From NCBI GenBank assembly GCA_020086605.1, contig JACBWW010000004.1, forward strand, positions 20,595,624 to 20,659,623: 64,000 bases of DNA. The letters run 5' to 3'. Positions 49,449-61,480 of this stretch are shown here, piece after piece. Numbering within the stretch: the first letter of the stretch is position 1; each line of letters starts with the position of its first letter. This DNA comes from Lanius collurio (taxonomy: Eukaryota; Chordata; Aves; Passeriformes; Laniidae). Under the pieces are notes generated by a model. The model ran no database searches. It saw nothing but the letters and a program-made list of their open reading frames with translations, and was not told the DNA's origin. Both the position numbers and the translations under genes were made by a program.

Positions 49449-51600
49449 TGAAGAACGTATTTTCAAGAAGTAACTGGGCTTTGAAATCTGGTCTACAAAG
49501 AAGAATGAACCTCTTAGTTTTAACAAGATTTCTACTGATGTCCAAAAGACACAATTATGACTCTGAAGACTAGGAAATGAGATATGTAGAGCAGGGACAT
49601 GAGATGTCCCCTATGTTGTATTCATTCCCTTTAATTTTACAAGATACACCCTTGTATAGCAGTTTTGTCTACTTTAACATTGTGATTGTACTTTGATATC
49701 AGTATTTTCTTAACTTTGTGACAGTTTCAATATTGCACTGTGAAAGCTTTTCTTAATTGTAATTTTGAGTAATTCTTAATTGCCTTCTATTTTTAATCAG
49801 AAAGTCATCTTATTAAATGGGGCTTAAAGCTTTTGCTATTGTATGGTATGTATTTGCCTGGATATTTCTATTAATGCATTTTGTAAGAAAATACATCTAG
49901 ATTCATATTAGAGACATGAATATATTCGTCTAATGCTACTTACAAAAGTTAGTTTGTATGACTGAACTCAGGTGTACTGTTTGCTGTCCAGACTTTGTTC
50001 AACAGTATATTTGTGCATATCACCTAAATTTGGAACTGGCAGTTATTTCAAGTTTCTGTATTCTACCTGTTGGAGGAGGGAGGGGGAGATGGGGCATTGA
50101 AGCAGAGTGAAGACTGCGTTCATTATGTTTGAAGTAGTGCTGTGGTTCTGGGCTCTATCTGGGTGGGGGAAGAAATGGACTTTACTGTCATTGGCCCACA
50201 TAAGGCTTTGGGATAGCACTTTAAATCAACCCTGTTTTTCTAGATACCAATTTAATTGTACTTTTACAGGGTGCTTTATTATGTTCCAATAGCTATGGTT
50301 TCTGCTGATTTTCACTGAACAGTTTAACTATGTCTAGGTTTTCAAGGGGTTTTCTATTGCTGCTAATGTTCCAAACATGATTTCGCTACAAATGACCAAA
50401 ACATAGGGGTTTCAATGGACTTGAGTTACAATTACAGCAATAAGTAGCTGAATATTTGGCTGAAGTCCTGTCTTCTTTTTAATAGGGATTTTTTTTCAGT
50501 TTTGTATTCTGAAATGTAAGATGGTGACAACTTTCCTACGTGGACAGGTTTTTTTTGTTGTTGTTATTTAAAAAATAAAAGTTAAAAAGCAGAGCTTTGA
50601 TGCAGAACTTTCCTGGAGAAGTTAATGTGTTTCCGAGTGCTGCTTGCTTTTCTCAGAACTTTCCAAAAGTGATACTTGACCAAAGAACTGTGATTTTAAT
50701 GGTCCAGTAATAATAGGTACTGTTACATCTTTTATGCAATGTCTGTTGACATCAGAAATTTTAGATGTCCAGTATCTATAGAGATATTGTCTTTAATTTT
50801 CTCAATGGTGTATTCATGAGAAGAGAGTGGTTTTCCCTGTATTTAAAAACTTCATATGTATTTGATTAAAAACCCTGTTGTTATTTTGGGAACTAAAAAC
50901 AGTGAGCCTTAAACTTCTTAGATGAACCTGAAGCTGGTAGGAGTCTCCCTCTAATTTAGTGCTTTCACTTATTAATAACTGGCCGACAAAACATGGGAAG
51001 ATTTTTGGGATTGTGTTTTTTGGGGTTTTTTGTGGTGTTTTAGTGTGGTTTTATTTAAACGTATCCAGAGTTGTATGTGAGCATTTTAAGTGTATATATG
51101 GAGACAATGTTGTGTTAATATACTCTTTTGGAAGTAACATAGCATAAATCCAGTCTCTCTGTGGATTAAATCAATACTTGATTGTGATGTTTCTTTGCAA
51201 ACTACTACCATGACTGATAACTTCTTTCTCAGTAGTAGATATGTTACTTGTCTGAGGGTGAGAAAATCCCTTCTGTGTGGTGGCATTAGGAATGATAAGC
51301 GTGATTTTTAATTGTGAAAGATTTTTTAAAAGGGCTTTGATATACTGACTTTTATTAGCGGTCTGCTTTTTGTGGAGAAAAAAAGAAGTAACCACTAATT
51401 TCCAATTATTTGTGTTATGTTGGCTTGATTGATACCATACTTGAATTCAATTTGCTAATTTGAGTAGTCTTTTTCAGTATTTCTTTTAGTATAAATCAAG
51501 AATCTTATAGACTTGGATAGTTCTTTTTAGATTCTGAATGCTTTGTGAAAGATGGAGTACTTTCATTAATAAAATATGATGTGTTACTAAAGTTTAAATT
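49449..51600 (+). other. SPTSSA: SPTSSA 3' untranslated region (extent inferred)
   Basis: AT-rich sequence without coding signal. Poly(A) signals AATAAA lie at 50574-50579 and 51568-51573; the second is followed by a GT-rich stretch (GCTGTGTGTC), so a long UTR ending near 51600 is plausible, with the first as a possible shorter form. Confidence 0.5.
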
Positions 51601-52373
51601 TCTGGAAGAAAGTTTTTGCTGTGTGTCATTTGGTTGAGGTAGTGAAGAGATGGTTCAGTGGTGATTATTACAAAGCAGAACTTTCTTTTTTAAAGTAAGA
51701 GTATCGGTAGGGGCTTAATTAATCATTACATTTGAATCATAATAAATTAATCATAAGGCTGCCAAGTTGTTTTCCCACTGCAATCTGCCTTATTGTCTTA
51801 TTAGTTGGGGGATCATGTCCTCTCTGATAGAACCATAAGCTTTTTCTGTGCAAGCTGGAGGTCAAAGGCACTTCAGATATTTGGAGGCAGCTGGTCAATT
51901 ATACTTTTGTTCAAGCATATTGATAACAATTGAGGCATTAGTAATTTAGATAAAATTGGAAAAACACATTTGTGAGAAGTGAGAAAAAAAATGGCCTGAG
52001 AGACCTGCCAAGTGGCTATATGTTAATCTTTTAATAGTAGTAGCTCTTGGGGTTTAGATTGTATCATTAGAAATAAGCATTTAAAAATGCATTAGGTGTG
52101 CCATATAGCAGAACAGATAATTCCAGTTCCTGCCAGGCAGACTGAGCTGGGGCGACTGGCTGTGCTGGAGGCCCTGGAGCTCCCAGAGCCAGCTCTGCAG
52201 AGGCTCCTTGGCTGCCTCCAGAGCTGGGTACTGTAGAATTATTTATTAAAAACCTTTGCAGAAGGAGCTGCTCTAACCAAAACAGGCCTTTTATTGCAGG
52301 ATGTCAGGCTGGAGCCAGAAACAGATCCAGGGCCTGTGTGGTGTATGTATGGCTTGAATCAGTTATATCTTTT

Positions 52374-52450
52374 AATATATATATATATATACACTCTGCT
52401 CTTTAAATGTTTGTGTGTGTGTGTATATATATATATATACACACACATAT
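52374..52450. repeat. Dinucleotide repeats (TA)n, (TG)n(TA)n(CA)n
   Basis: A TA run at 52374-52391, then after 20 bases a TG run, TA run and CA run in series. 52416-52447 is a perfect 32-base palindrome. Confidence 0.95.
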
Positions 52451-55056
52451 ACTGTTTATTTCTTGTGAAAAATTATTACATAGCAATTAGTTTGGAGACA
52501 GAGGCTGTGGGGTTTCTTTTCTAGTTTCTTAACAACCCTATGAAGGAAAACACCAGAGAATCCTGAAGTGAGACTTCCTTGACAGAATTTTGCAAGAAAT
52601 ATATTTGTATATCCATCAATATTAAAAAGCAATAGGTGTGAAAGGAGCAGAGCACTGTAAAGAGAAATATTGTGTGATAGATGGGCATTGTGTTACTGCA
52701 GATTGGTTCCAAATGGTGTGGCGTGAAGCATTGTTGTGTTCCATTCAGGTGAAGAAATGAAGGGTGCATTATAAATGCTGAAGGACAGGTACTTGTTGTT
52801 GACTAACACAAATAAAGGTTGTATTGGGGTGAAGAGACACCACTTGAAGAGATTGGGTACCATGGACTGTGCACAAAGCTGTGGACAGAGCAGCCATCCT
52901 CTAAAATACCAGAGCGGTGGACTCTGAAATTGGCACCCCATTAAAGTTTCTTGCACCTGCTTATTTGGTCATGTTTTCTACAACTGCTACCATAGGAAGA
53001 CAGTTTTTCCCCTCTTGCTGACATGTTATCCTGATACCAATGTGGTGCTTTTATCCTTTTTTTTTTTCCAGACAAAAGGAAACCAAAACTTTTATGCATT
53101 GTTTCTCTATTTAATCTGCTATGTCAGCCTTAAACAGCAGTCATCAAATCACTGCTGCCTTTTCTGCCTTTTGTTTGTGTAGTGATGATTTAAGAAGAAA
53201 ATATGGCATCATAGTCCAGAGCTGGATCTGCCCTCTCCTTGTAATGGAGAGACATGAAACTCTAGGTCTGATCTAGATTCCAGTGTAGGATTTGGGCAGA
53301 AACTCCTCTGCTTTACATTACCTTCCGTGCATTACCATGAGATCCTCAATTTATCTTAACTAGCATTGCATGATTGAATACTAAGAAGTTTCGAAGTTAT
53401 GAAGAACTTTCCCTGACAGTTTAGCTGGATAAGGCCTTGATATAAACCTGAGTCAAACGCTGATCTGATTTCTAAAGTAAAAGATCTGTCACATAGTTGG
53501 AACTAATAAATGATCAACACTTTGTTAATCATGTCTGATGTATCTGGTTTGTATTTATGCCTGTATCTGCAGGTGGAGTTGTCTCAGCATGTCTTGCATT
53601 TTGTATTCTCTGCAATTTGAGATGGCGTGTCTCAGGCCCAGATTTTACAATGACAAGAAGATGCACTACAAAACCCCCAGAAGAACTTCTTTGGGAAGAA
53701 AATTTCATGGCAATGTTTGATATTATTTGTCTTTTCTGTGAAATTTGTTTGCATCTACTGAGGCAGAAAAGTCAAGTAGTTATGATCACATTGGATTTTA
53801 AACCAAAAATCTTCTGGCCAAGGTTTATGTTCTTTCCCACTTCTGTAACTGGCTGTTGTCCTCTCTTCCTTCAAGATGTTTTTGCTGCAGATCCTTCAAA
53901 AAGGAAGAAATGAAGGCCTCAGAACACATTGCTCTGTGTTGCTATTTAATACATGCTGGTAAGGTTACAAAATTCTGGAAGATGTCTCTGAATAACATTC
54001 TTGCTGGAATAATAGGATTATCCGATCAGCTCATCTGAAGCATGCATGCACTTTTAATTTGAATATCTAGTTAGTATCTAGGTGCCAGACTACTGGCAGC
54101 TTATTATTTTGCTCATCTTATGTTACCAGTTCAAAGTAAGCATTTTTGGGAGAAAGCCTCCTGTGCCACATCCCAGAAGCCGAGAAGTTTATATGCTTTC
54201 TTAGGTAATACTTCCTGAATTTTAATCAGAATTAGCAAATAGTTCCCAAACTCGGGATAGAATTGGGTGGTGATTATATGAAGTGGGGTATGTTTCATTG
54301 TTAGACTTGTTAAAAAAAAAAATCTTCAAAACCCCTTTTGTGTTGTAGAGTATTTCAGTAGGTTGGTCAAAAAAGTAGTGCTCAGCTCAGCATGACTGAG
54401 AATGAAGTGTGCAGTCTGGTTGTCTTGAACCACGAAGAGGGACTGCTGAACTCTTCTTTTTCTAATCAAATGGAAAGGTAGACTGTACTGGAAAGGGATC
54501 AAGGGGCTATCTGTACCCAGAGAATAAGAGACAACCTCTATGGATGGGAGGCTTTCTGGGTCAGGACACAGCTGCAGGGTGTGCCTGCACTATATGATGG
54601 TGCCTAATGCTGAGATCAGAAGTACCCTGCAGAAGGACTTGTGCCACTTCTCTGCATTTCCTTGAAAAGAGAGTTATATTAAGTTATGCTTACACTGAAA
54701 AAATTTCAAGTGTTAGTAAGAAATCATGAAGAAGTTGAAGTAAAGCATGCCAGCTCTGGTCTGTGCTTTGTGCTGCATGGTGTGAGGCAGACAGCCGTTA
54801 GGTATCTGCACGGCATCTTGGGTTTCCACCCTACCTCTGCTCCGTGTCATATGCACATGTGAGCACAAATGTTCTGTCTTGTGCCTTTTGAAAAATCATA
54901 AGGCTTGTTCAGAAGAGTGACAAGTGTAGTTCAGGTCTTTTGTTCTTCCTTTGCCTGGTGACTGCAATCTGGGGAGCAGGTGCTACACTGATTGGTAATC
55001 TCTGATTTGATAGATGATGGTGATATTCCTTTTGAAGCCACCATATTATGTATCTC

Positions 55057-55092
55057 ATATATATATATATATATATATGTATGTATATATGC
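55057..55092. repeat. (AT)n microsatellite with GTAT interruptions
   Basis: Eleven AT units followed by GTATGTATATAT. It sits immediately before the LTR at about 55102. Confidence 0.9.
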
Positions 55093-55101
55093 GATATACC
55101 A

Positions 55102-55730
55102 ATGATTTGGTGTAGGGTCTGATAAGCCCCTGTCCTGGCAGGAAGCCCTTGTTTAGATAAAGGGAACTGCAAAATCTCCAGACGTGGGGTCTGACAAGCC
55201 CCTGCCCTGGCAGGGAGGCCTGGAGATAAGGAGTTCACACAATCCCCCTGCAGGCCCCTCTTTGGGAAAGAGAGAATCTTTTTGGTTACGGCGAGAGAAG
55301 ACAGACCCATGATCCTCTAGGAAACTGTATGTAAAATACCCTAATACCCATTGGTTTCTCACCCTTGCACACCCACCTCTGTACCCCCATAAAAGAGACC
55401 CCTCTGCCCCGAGTCGGCGGAGGGTCCGTCTCCGGTCACCCCTTCGTGGAAGATGGAAGAATAAAGCTGCTTCTGCGGAACCACCAGAAGGACCTCTCCT
55501 CTCTCTATCCGGGCCTGGCCAGGGGGGTTTGCCTTGCAGAGCAGAGCTGAAATCACTCCCTGAATCACTGAGAGCTGATGGCTGCTGAGCCAGGCACCTC
55601 TGCAGGCAACCCTGGCTGATGGCTGAGAGAAGCCACGACCCCCTGGGAGATGGTTCCTCACGGGATCACCTCTCCAGGTCAGCTATGGCTCCTTGGGTCT
55701 GAGCCTCAGACCCCAACCAGCACTGGCTGG
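55102..55730 (+). mobile_element. Endogenous retrovirus LTR (probably solo)
   Basis: Retroviral LTR layout: an upstream region with a 31-base imperfect direct repeat (55112-55142 and 55184-55214, 28 of 31 identical), a TATA-like CATAAAAGAG at 55389-55398, and AATAAA at 55460-55465 followed by GCTGCTTCTGCGG, as at an R/U5 boundary. The sequence is well preserved and GC-richer than its surroundings. No gag, pol or env sequence flanks it. Exact ends are uncertain; no target duplication was read. Confidence 0.75.
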
Positions 55731-56319
55731 CCAACCCCCAGCCTTATTACTTTAATTTGGATGTCTTTACCTGCTGCAAGAAGCAGTCTTTCTGGAAAAC
55801 CCTCTTTTATCTGACATTTCAGCAACATTGGAACTCTCCATAAAACTACTGATAAACCCTTTGCCTTGTGCATTAGACTGGTTTCAACCACTGGATGCTT
55901 TCTTAAATAGTTTCATGACTAGACAGGACAGTAGACTTAAGAGGAAACAGAGATAAGAGAAACAGAAATCCACCCATGTCCATTTTATTTCACCTGCTGA
56001 GTTACCAGGTGTATTTTGATAGTTGGAGACTAGAGTAACCAAGGTAAAGCACTGACTTAAATTAATAAAAGCAAGACTTGGAAAGTAACAGTTGTGATGC
56101 TGTATTGAGGCTCTGCTCAGATGTCTGGCCTATGAGGGTGAATTATTTTTATTTTTTTTTTTTTTAAATGCTTACTTATATAAGCAAGACACTTGTTAGT
56201 GAACTAGAAGACCAAAAAAGAAGTGGAAATAAGTAGGGATAGGCTATAAAGGAGATGTGTAAACTTGCTTAGACAACCAGATGGCCTTATAAGATTAAAT
56301 TACTTGTTATGTCATTAGG
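55731..56319. other. Intergenic, nothing recognised
   Basis: AT-rich sequence between the LTR and the CR1; a T run lies at about 56151-56165. Confidence 0.5.
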
Positions 56320-57090
56320 GCCTTGGTGGACATTTTCATACATTGACTTTAGAATGGCTTCTGACACATTCTCCCCCAGTGTTTGCCTGTGGAGCAGAGG
56401 AAATATGAGTAAAGTGAATGGACTGTTTGGTGGCTTGAACTGGATGGATCACTGTACTCTCATCAGTTGCTCAATGTTCATTTGTGAAGTGGCTAAAAGT
56501 GGAGTATCCTGTAAGGTGATACTGGGGCTGATGTTCAGTATCTTCATAGCTGACCCTAATTATTAGACAATGTTCCTCTATGGGGAAGAGAATTAATATG
56601 CTGCAAAATAGAGCCTGGGTTCAGAATTTGGCTGACAGAAACCTCAAGCTGTTTGTCAAGAAGTGCAAAACTCTCATCTTTGCTGAGAGAGATCCTGAGA
56701 ATCAGTGGTGTGTGCTGAACATTAGCCAACAGTGAATTTGCAACATAAATATGGCAGCCTGGATGCTAGCCTATGGTAGGAGAATGTGGCCACCAAATGG
56801 ATGGAAATTATTGTCCTCATCATGCTGCTGAAGCAGCTGCTGCAATACTGTGTCTGGTTTTGGGCTCTTTGATTCCAGGAGGATGGTAAGAACCTATCCA
56901 GAAGAGACTATATAGTTAGGAGTTAGGAGTAGGCTTCCTAGAGCAGTTGTGAAACCTTTCTTGAAGGTCTTCAAGACTTCTCTGGACAAAGCCATAACGA
57001 ACCTGATTTGAACTAGTGCTGGCATTAGTCCTGCTTTCAGTGGAAGGCTGGACTAGGTGATCTCAGGAGGCACCTTTGAAACAGCTTTTC
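56320..57090 (+). mobile_element. Degraded CR1 LINE, sense orientation
   Basis: CR1 landmarks in order but decayed: GGTGATACTGGGGCTGATGT (end of the reverse transcriptase region) at about 56515, CAATACTGTGTCTGGTTTTG at about 56842, and GGCTGGACTAGGTGATCTCA at about 57046 near the 3' end. The open frame at 56309-56566 is a remnant of this element. Confidence 0.8.
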
Positions 57091-59229
57091 TTTTGCTCTT
57101 TAAAGACCAAGGAAGAAGTCAGATGAAGGAGTGTGTGAAAAAAATTTACATGGATCATAATAGCAACTGAAGCAATAGGCATTAGGAAAATGATACAGAA
57201 TCCAAAGTGTTAGGAACTCATAGGATGACAGAGTGAAAGTATAGGGAAGGTGCTGAGATGACAGTGGTGACATGATTCCAAGATGATCTTTTCAGCAGCA
57301 CTGTGTTTCCCTCAGTGCTATTTTTAGTTAATAAAACATTACCTTAAAAAGACTGAAACCAACAGAACAAACCCCACTATTTTCTGAGCTTGAATTGAGG
57401 AAAAAAAAAATCAAGAGAGGCATCTGCTGCAATATTTTGCAAGTATGTTTCCTATAAAACTGAACAGCTTGCAAGCTGAGCAGAGTTATTTAGCTTTTAA
57501 TGAGCTCTGTTTTCAGAACAGGTGTCTCATGGACTTGTCTTGTACTTTGTTGTTATTTTTGTCTTGGAATGTGTGTCCTGAGTTTTCTTCTGGGCTTAAA
57601 CATTGATTCATCCTTACTCATATTTGAGGACTTTTGTATTTGAGTCTTGAATGACTCTGCTGTTAAATCAAAATATCTCCTCTCGTTTTCTGTATAGTAC
57701 TGTTTCTGGAAGAGAACAAAAAGAAGAATCTAATTTCCACTGATTCAGTTTGAGGCTCTTCTGTGTGGAACTTGAAAATAGCTTATTTTTGGGAGCTTGT
57801 TCTTCTCATGAAAGGCCCCAAACTGTAAAACAGGGTAAACAAGCTTGTTTTTGCAGTAAGTATTTATGGAGTAATTTTTTTCTTTTCTTTTGGTTATTAT
57901 AGAATTGCTGTTAATGTTCTTTTGTGAATTCCTGAATGATATGTGGTTAAGAATTGTTAAAAAGGTATGCTGTGTTGTCTCCCAGCCCTGGATCTTCCTT
58001 AGCAAGAAAAAAAGCACCTTGTAAAGAACTTTTTATTGTAGGGGTCAGAACACTTTAAAAATGCCACTAAGATGCCTCCTGTCAGAGCATAGCCCTTTAT
58101 TTTTTGTCCTTTTCCAGTAGCTGGAAAGAGAGAGAGCTTTTCTTCTTGCTAGACCTGATTTTTAGCTTCTTTGGACTATAAAGTCTCTGAGATCTTGGCA
58201 AAAATGAGGATTCCTGTAACTTGAATTCCTCCCATCTCTGTGTCTAGTCTAATGGGTACGGGATGTGGTTACCCTTTCTAGTTGATGTCAGGTTTACTTA
58301 GGTAGCTAAAATACAGGTCACTTACCTGGGGGAAACCCAGCTTCCAGTCATTGCTATCACATCCAAGTAAATTTAGGAGAGTATCAGGGAGACTGTAGCA
58401 TCCCTTTTAACACATGTCTAGGTTACGTATCCCTCGACCACACTGTGTGTTTGGCCTCAACTACACTGGCTTCCAATTTTTCTTTAAACCTGATTGAAAA
58501 TTTCATTCTGGGAATGAGATAGATTTTCCATTGGCAACTCAGTTGATATACCTCAGGACACCTATACCTGATCCCTGCAATTCTCCTGGCAACAACAGGA
58601 CTAAATTCAGTGACTTGTTTTGAATGACAGCACTCCAGGAATTAGAGCTCACCTCTACAGTGGGGGGTGAAGCTTGTGAAAATAATCCCTGCTCTCCATT
58701 CTCATTACCCTGTTTGTCATACCATCTTGATGTACCAGTATAACAAGCCAGGATGTCAAGTGGATTAAAACCATTAAACAACTGCTATGCCTCTAAATGA
58801 GCTATAAGTCTAAGGTTTCTAGTGAAAATAACCTTCTCCCACAGCCATCAGCAAATGACAACCTTGCAAGAATTACTCCTTAACAAGGGTGCTGTCAAGT
58901 GAGCAGTGGAGTTTACACTAGTGAAAAGCAAATGGCACCTATCTTGTCTGCAAGTGGCTGATTCCCCAGCTGCTCCCAGCTGTGTGCTTTTGCAGGCTCT
59001 GTTCCAGTTAGAGATTAATTTGGGGCACTGCTAGCACAGAAAAGTGCAGTGCATGGTTTTGAAGGGAAGGGAGTCTATTTTCATGATCAGCGTGGTCTTC
59101 TCTAGTTTTGGAAACTAAAACGTGGTCTGATTGTTCTTGTCCCTATGTGTCTTTTCAGGATGCTTTTTGTAGGTGTCATATGCTTGTACAAATAAAGAAA
59201 CAAACCAGGTAATCTCTTATGGGGTAGGG
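57091..59229. other. Intergenic, no gene recognised
   Basis: Only short frames with no supportable identity; no repeat family recognised. Confidence 0.5.
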
Positions 59230-61120
59230 CTACTACCCTTCCAGTTGCAATGATTTTCCTTATTTCTAACCATAATCCTGCTTTTCCTTAAGCCTATTCC
59301 TACCTGTCTTGTCTACCATGTGCAAAGATGTGTGATCTTTTGCAACAAGTTTTTATATACTTCAAGGCAGGGAATTAATAATCTTCCATAAGATAAATTG
59401 CCTCAGATATTTTCTGAAACTGGATATTACTTCATCTGAGGCCTTATCAGTGCCAACTGAAGTAGACAAATTGTACCCTGAAAACCACATGAAATATCCT
59501 TTTCATACATCCCTGTCCAATGTTTCTCTTTTCACAATGGCATTATATTGACTTGTGTTTTGTTTGGTATCTGCTACTATCCCCTCCTCTTAATAGCCAT
59601 TTCCTGTTCCAAAGTCATTAATTTGGGAGTTATTATGAAAATACAGTGCTTGCCATAAATTCCTGCTTGATTTGTGTCCTTTTCCCAACTGCTTTCCAGT
59701 TTGTGTGTTTTGAATTCTGTTTGCCATCCAGTGTACTTGCAGTTCTCCCTACTTTCTCATGTGCAGATTTAATAAGGTTGTTTATTCCATTGTCCAAATT
59801 ATTAGTGAAAGCAGTGAATGAAGCTGAAGTGGTGCAGTTATCCATGAAATATCCAGCTCAATGCATTTTCTTTTTTTTGAAAGGGAACCACAGATAATTA
59901 CCCCTTACAAATAGTGTCTGTGACTTTTGCAGGCATCCTGTGGTGTTTGATCTAACCTTCGCTTCTGCAACTTATTTACTTACAAGTTTGTCATACTGGG
60001 TAATGTCAAAGGCCTTTACTGAAACTGAGCTTTGACATTGATTTCTTCTTCCTTGTCCACAAGGCCTGTTGGTCTCTTGTGGAAGGAAAGTAGATTGGTT
60101 TGGTGTGATATGTTCCCTACCATTCATCTGCTTTAGTACCTTTGGTGGAGTTACAGATGGTATGATTTATTCCAGTAGTTTTCTGGTAATTGAACATGAC
60201 AGGTTTTTAATTTCCAGCTCCTCTTTTTTTTCTCCCCTTGTTAGATGTGCTGTACATCTTCTGCCTTTTAGAAACTGCCTATGAGTTCCTCAGGATGACT
60301 ACCAACACTTCGTCTGGATTTTTATTATTATCCTAGAACAGACAACATCATGCTCTACCAATATGAAAAAGGATGGCCAAGTTATCATAACCTATTGTTC
60401 TTATTGGGGATTTTGACATTAAGTGTTGTGGACTTGTGTAATTTTTTAATATTTTTCTTTTTTGAATTCCTAAGCCAGATTTCCTAGTCTAGCTGTCAGA
60501 GTGTATATGTTAATGCTCCTTCTTAGTTGCATCTCACTTTGTCTTACCATTCCTGATTTTGTCTCTAGGCACTCCTACTATTCTTTTACATTCATCTTTA
60601 ACAATAAGACGTAGATTGTTTTCTGTATATTTCCCTGTTTTTATCAGCAGTGAATAAAGAACGTTTGTGTAATTTCCTTGAGGAACTGGCACCCTAATTC
60701 CTCCTTTATGGTTTTTTTTTTTTTAATTTCCTAAATACAGAATATGAGTTTGGAACAGGCATATTTCTTTAAATGTACCTTGTATTGAAGGTAATCTTCT
60801 GAATTCCTTTTACTCAGCCTTCCAAAGGATCAGTCAATCATTCCTTGGTTACTGTCACTTTTGATTTCCCAGGTGATTCCTCCTTACATGTTAGCACCAG
60901 ATCTAGCAGAGCTTCCTCATGTTCCTCTACCTTCCATGTCAGAAATAATTTTTCCTATCATCATCCACAGGGCTATGTCCTGCTGTGCTTCCCTCCCATG
61001 TTGATATGGCTGGTTCTCCGTTCTCTGAAGTGGAGAGCAGAGCTGTGTGTACTGAGGCTGGGAAAATCATCAGACTGTCATCAAAACTTGAAAAGCCAAA
61101 AAATTCCACAGAAACCGTGG
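59230..61120 (-). mobile_element. Old CR1/L3-type LINE fragment, antisense
   Basis: The + strand carries inverted CR1-like text over nearly 1.9 kb: TTTCCAGTTTGTGTGTTTTG-like, CATTGTCCAAATTATTAGTG at about 59790, GTCATACTGGGTAATGTCAA at about 59989 with AAAGGCCTTTACTGAAACTG, and GATTTCCCAGGTGATTCCTC followed by AGCACCAGATCTAGCAGAGC at about 60863-60910. The order fits reverse-complement ORF2 and 3' region. Divergence is high, so the limits are approximate. Confidence 0.7.
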
Positions 61121-61324
61121 GTGGTTTTGTGACGCTTACTGCTAGAAGTCCCCCCTTTTTCCTAAAAGAAACTGAGCAGGGACAGAGAAAACGATACTGT
61201 AGGGTATACAGATCATAGCAGCAGATCATAATTTAATGGCTCGTGTTGTTCTTTAGGTTTTATTTAAATTCGATCTGGGGAAAATACGTCATAGCCTGTT
61301 TTGAAACTCTGTTGAAGCCACTAG

Positions 61325-61480
61325 GGTACAGGCTGCCACTTCGGGTGCTTCTACGAAAGGGCGCAGCCGCCCTCGGCTCCTGTGTCCGTGTGCGCGGCTG
61401 CCGTCGGTGCGGTGCCTCGGCCGCCGGCTCTGCTCTGCTTCGGACCTCTGCCAGCCCCATGCCTTAATGGTAATGGCACA
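61325..61480. promoter_or_regulatory. Small CpG-rich patch without a recognised gene
   Basis: About 150 bases with roughly a dozen CpG pairs inside AT-rich intergenic sequence, 12 kb past the SPTSSA stop. No start codon, splice pattern or protein homology on either strand supports a gene. It may be a distal regulatory element, a promoter of a non-coding RNA or a decayed CpG-rich repeat. Confidence 0.4.

Larger units (their letters stand above)
51601..55101. other. Intergenic, no gene recognised
   Basis: No conserved frame. Holds a short GC-rich patch at 52134-52232, a TA/TG/CA simple-repeat cluster at 52374-52450 and an AT dinucleotide run at 55057-55078. The 118-codon frame at 53557-53913 has no recognisable domain. 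Confidence 0.5.

Noticed and set aside
53557..53913. 118-codon Cys-rich frame, possible small secreted protein
   Set aside because: The apparent hydrophobic and Cys content is scattered, overlapping frames exist, and there is no signal-peptide-like start or splice structure.
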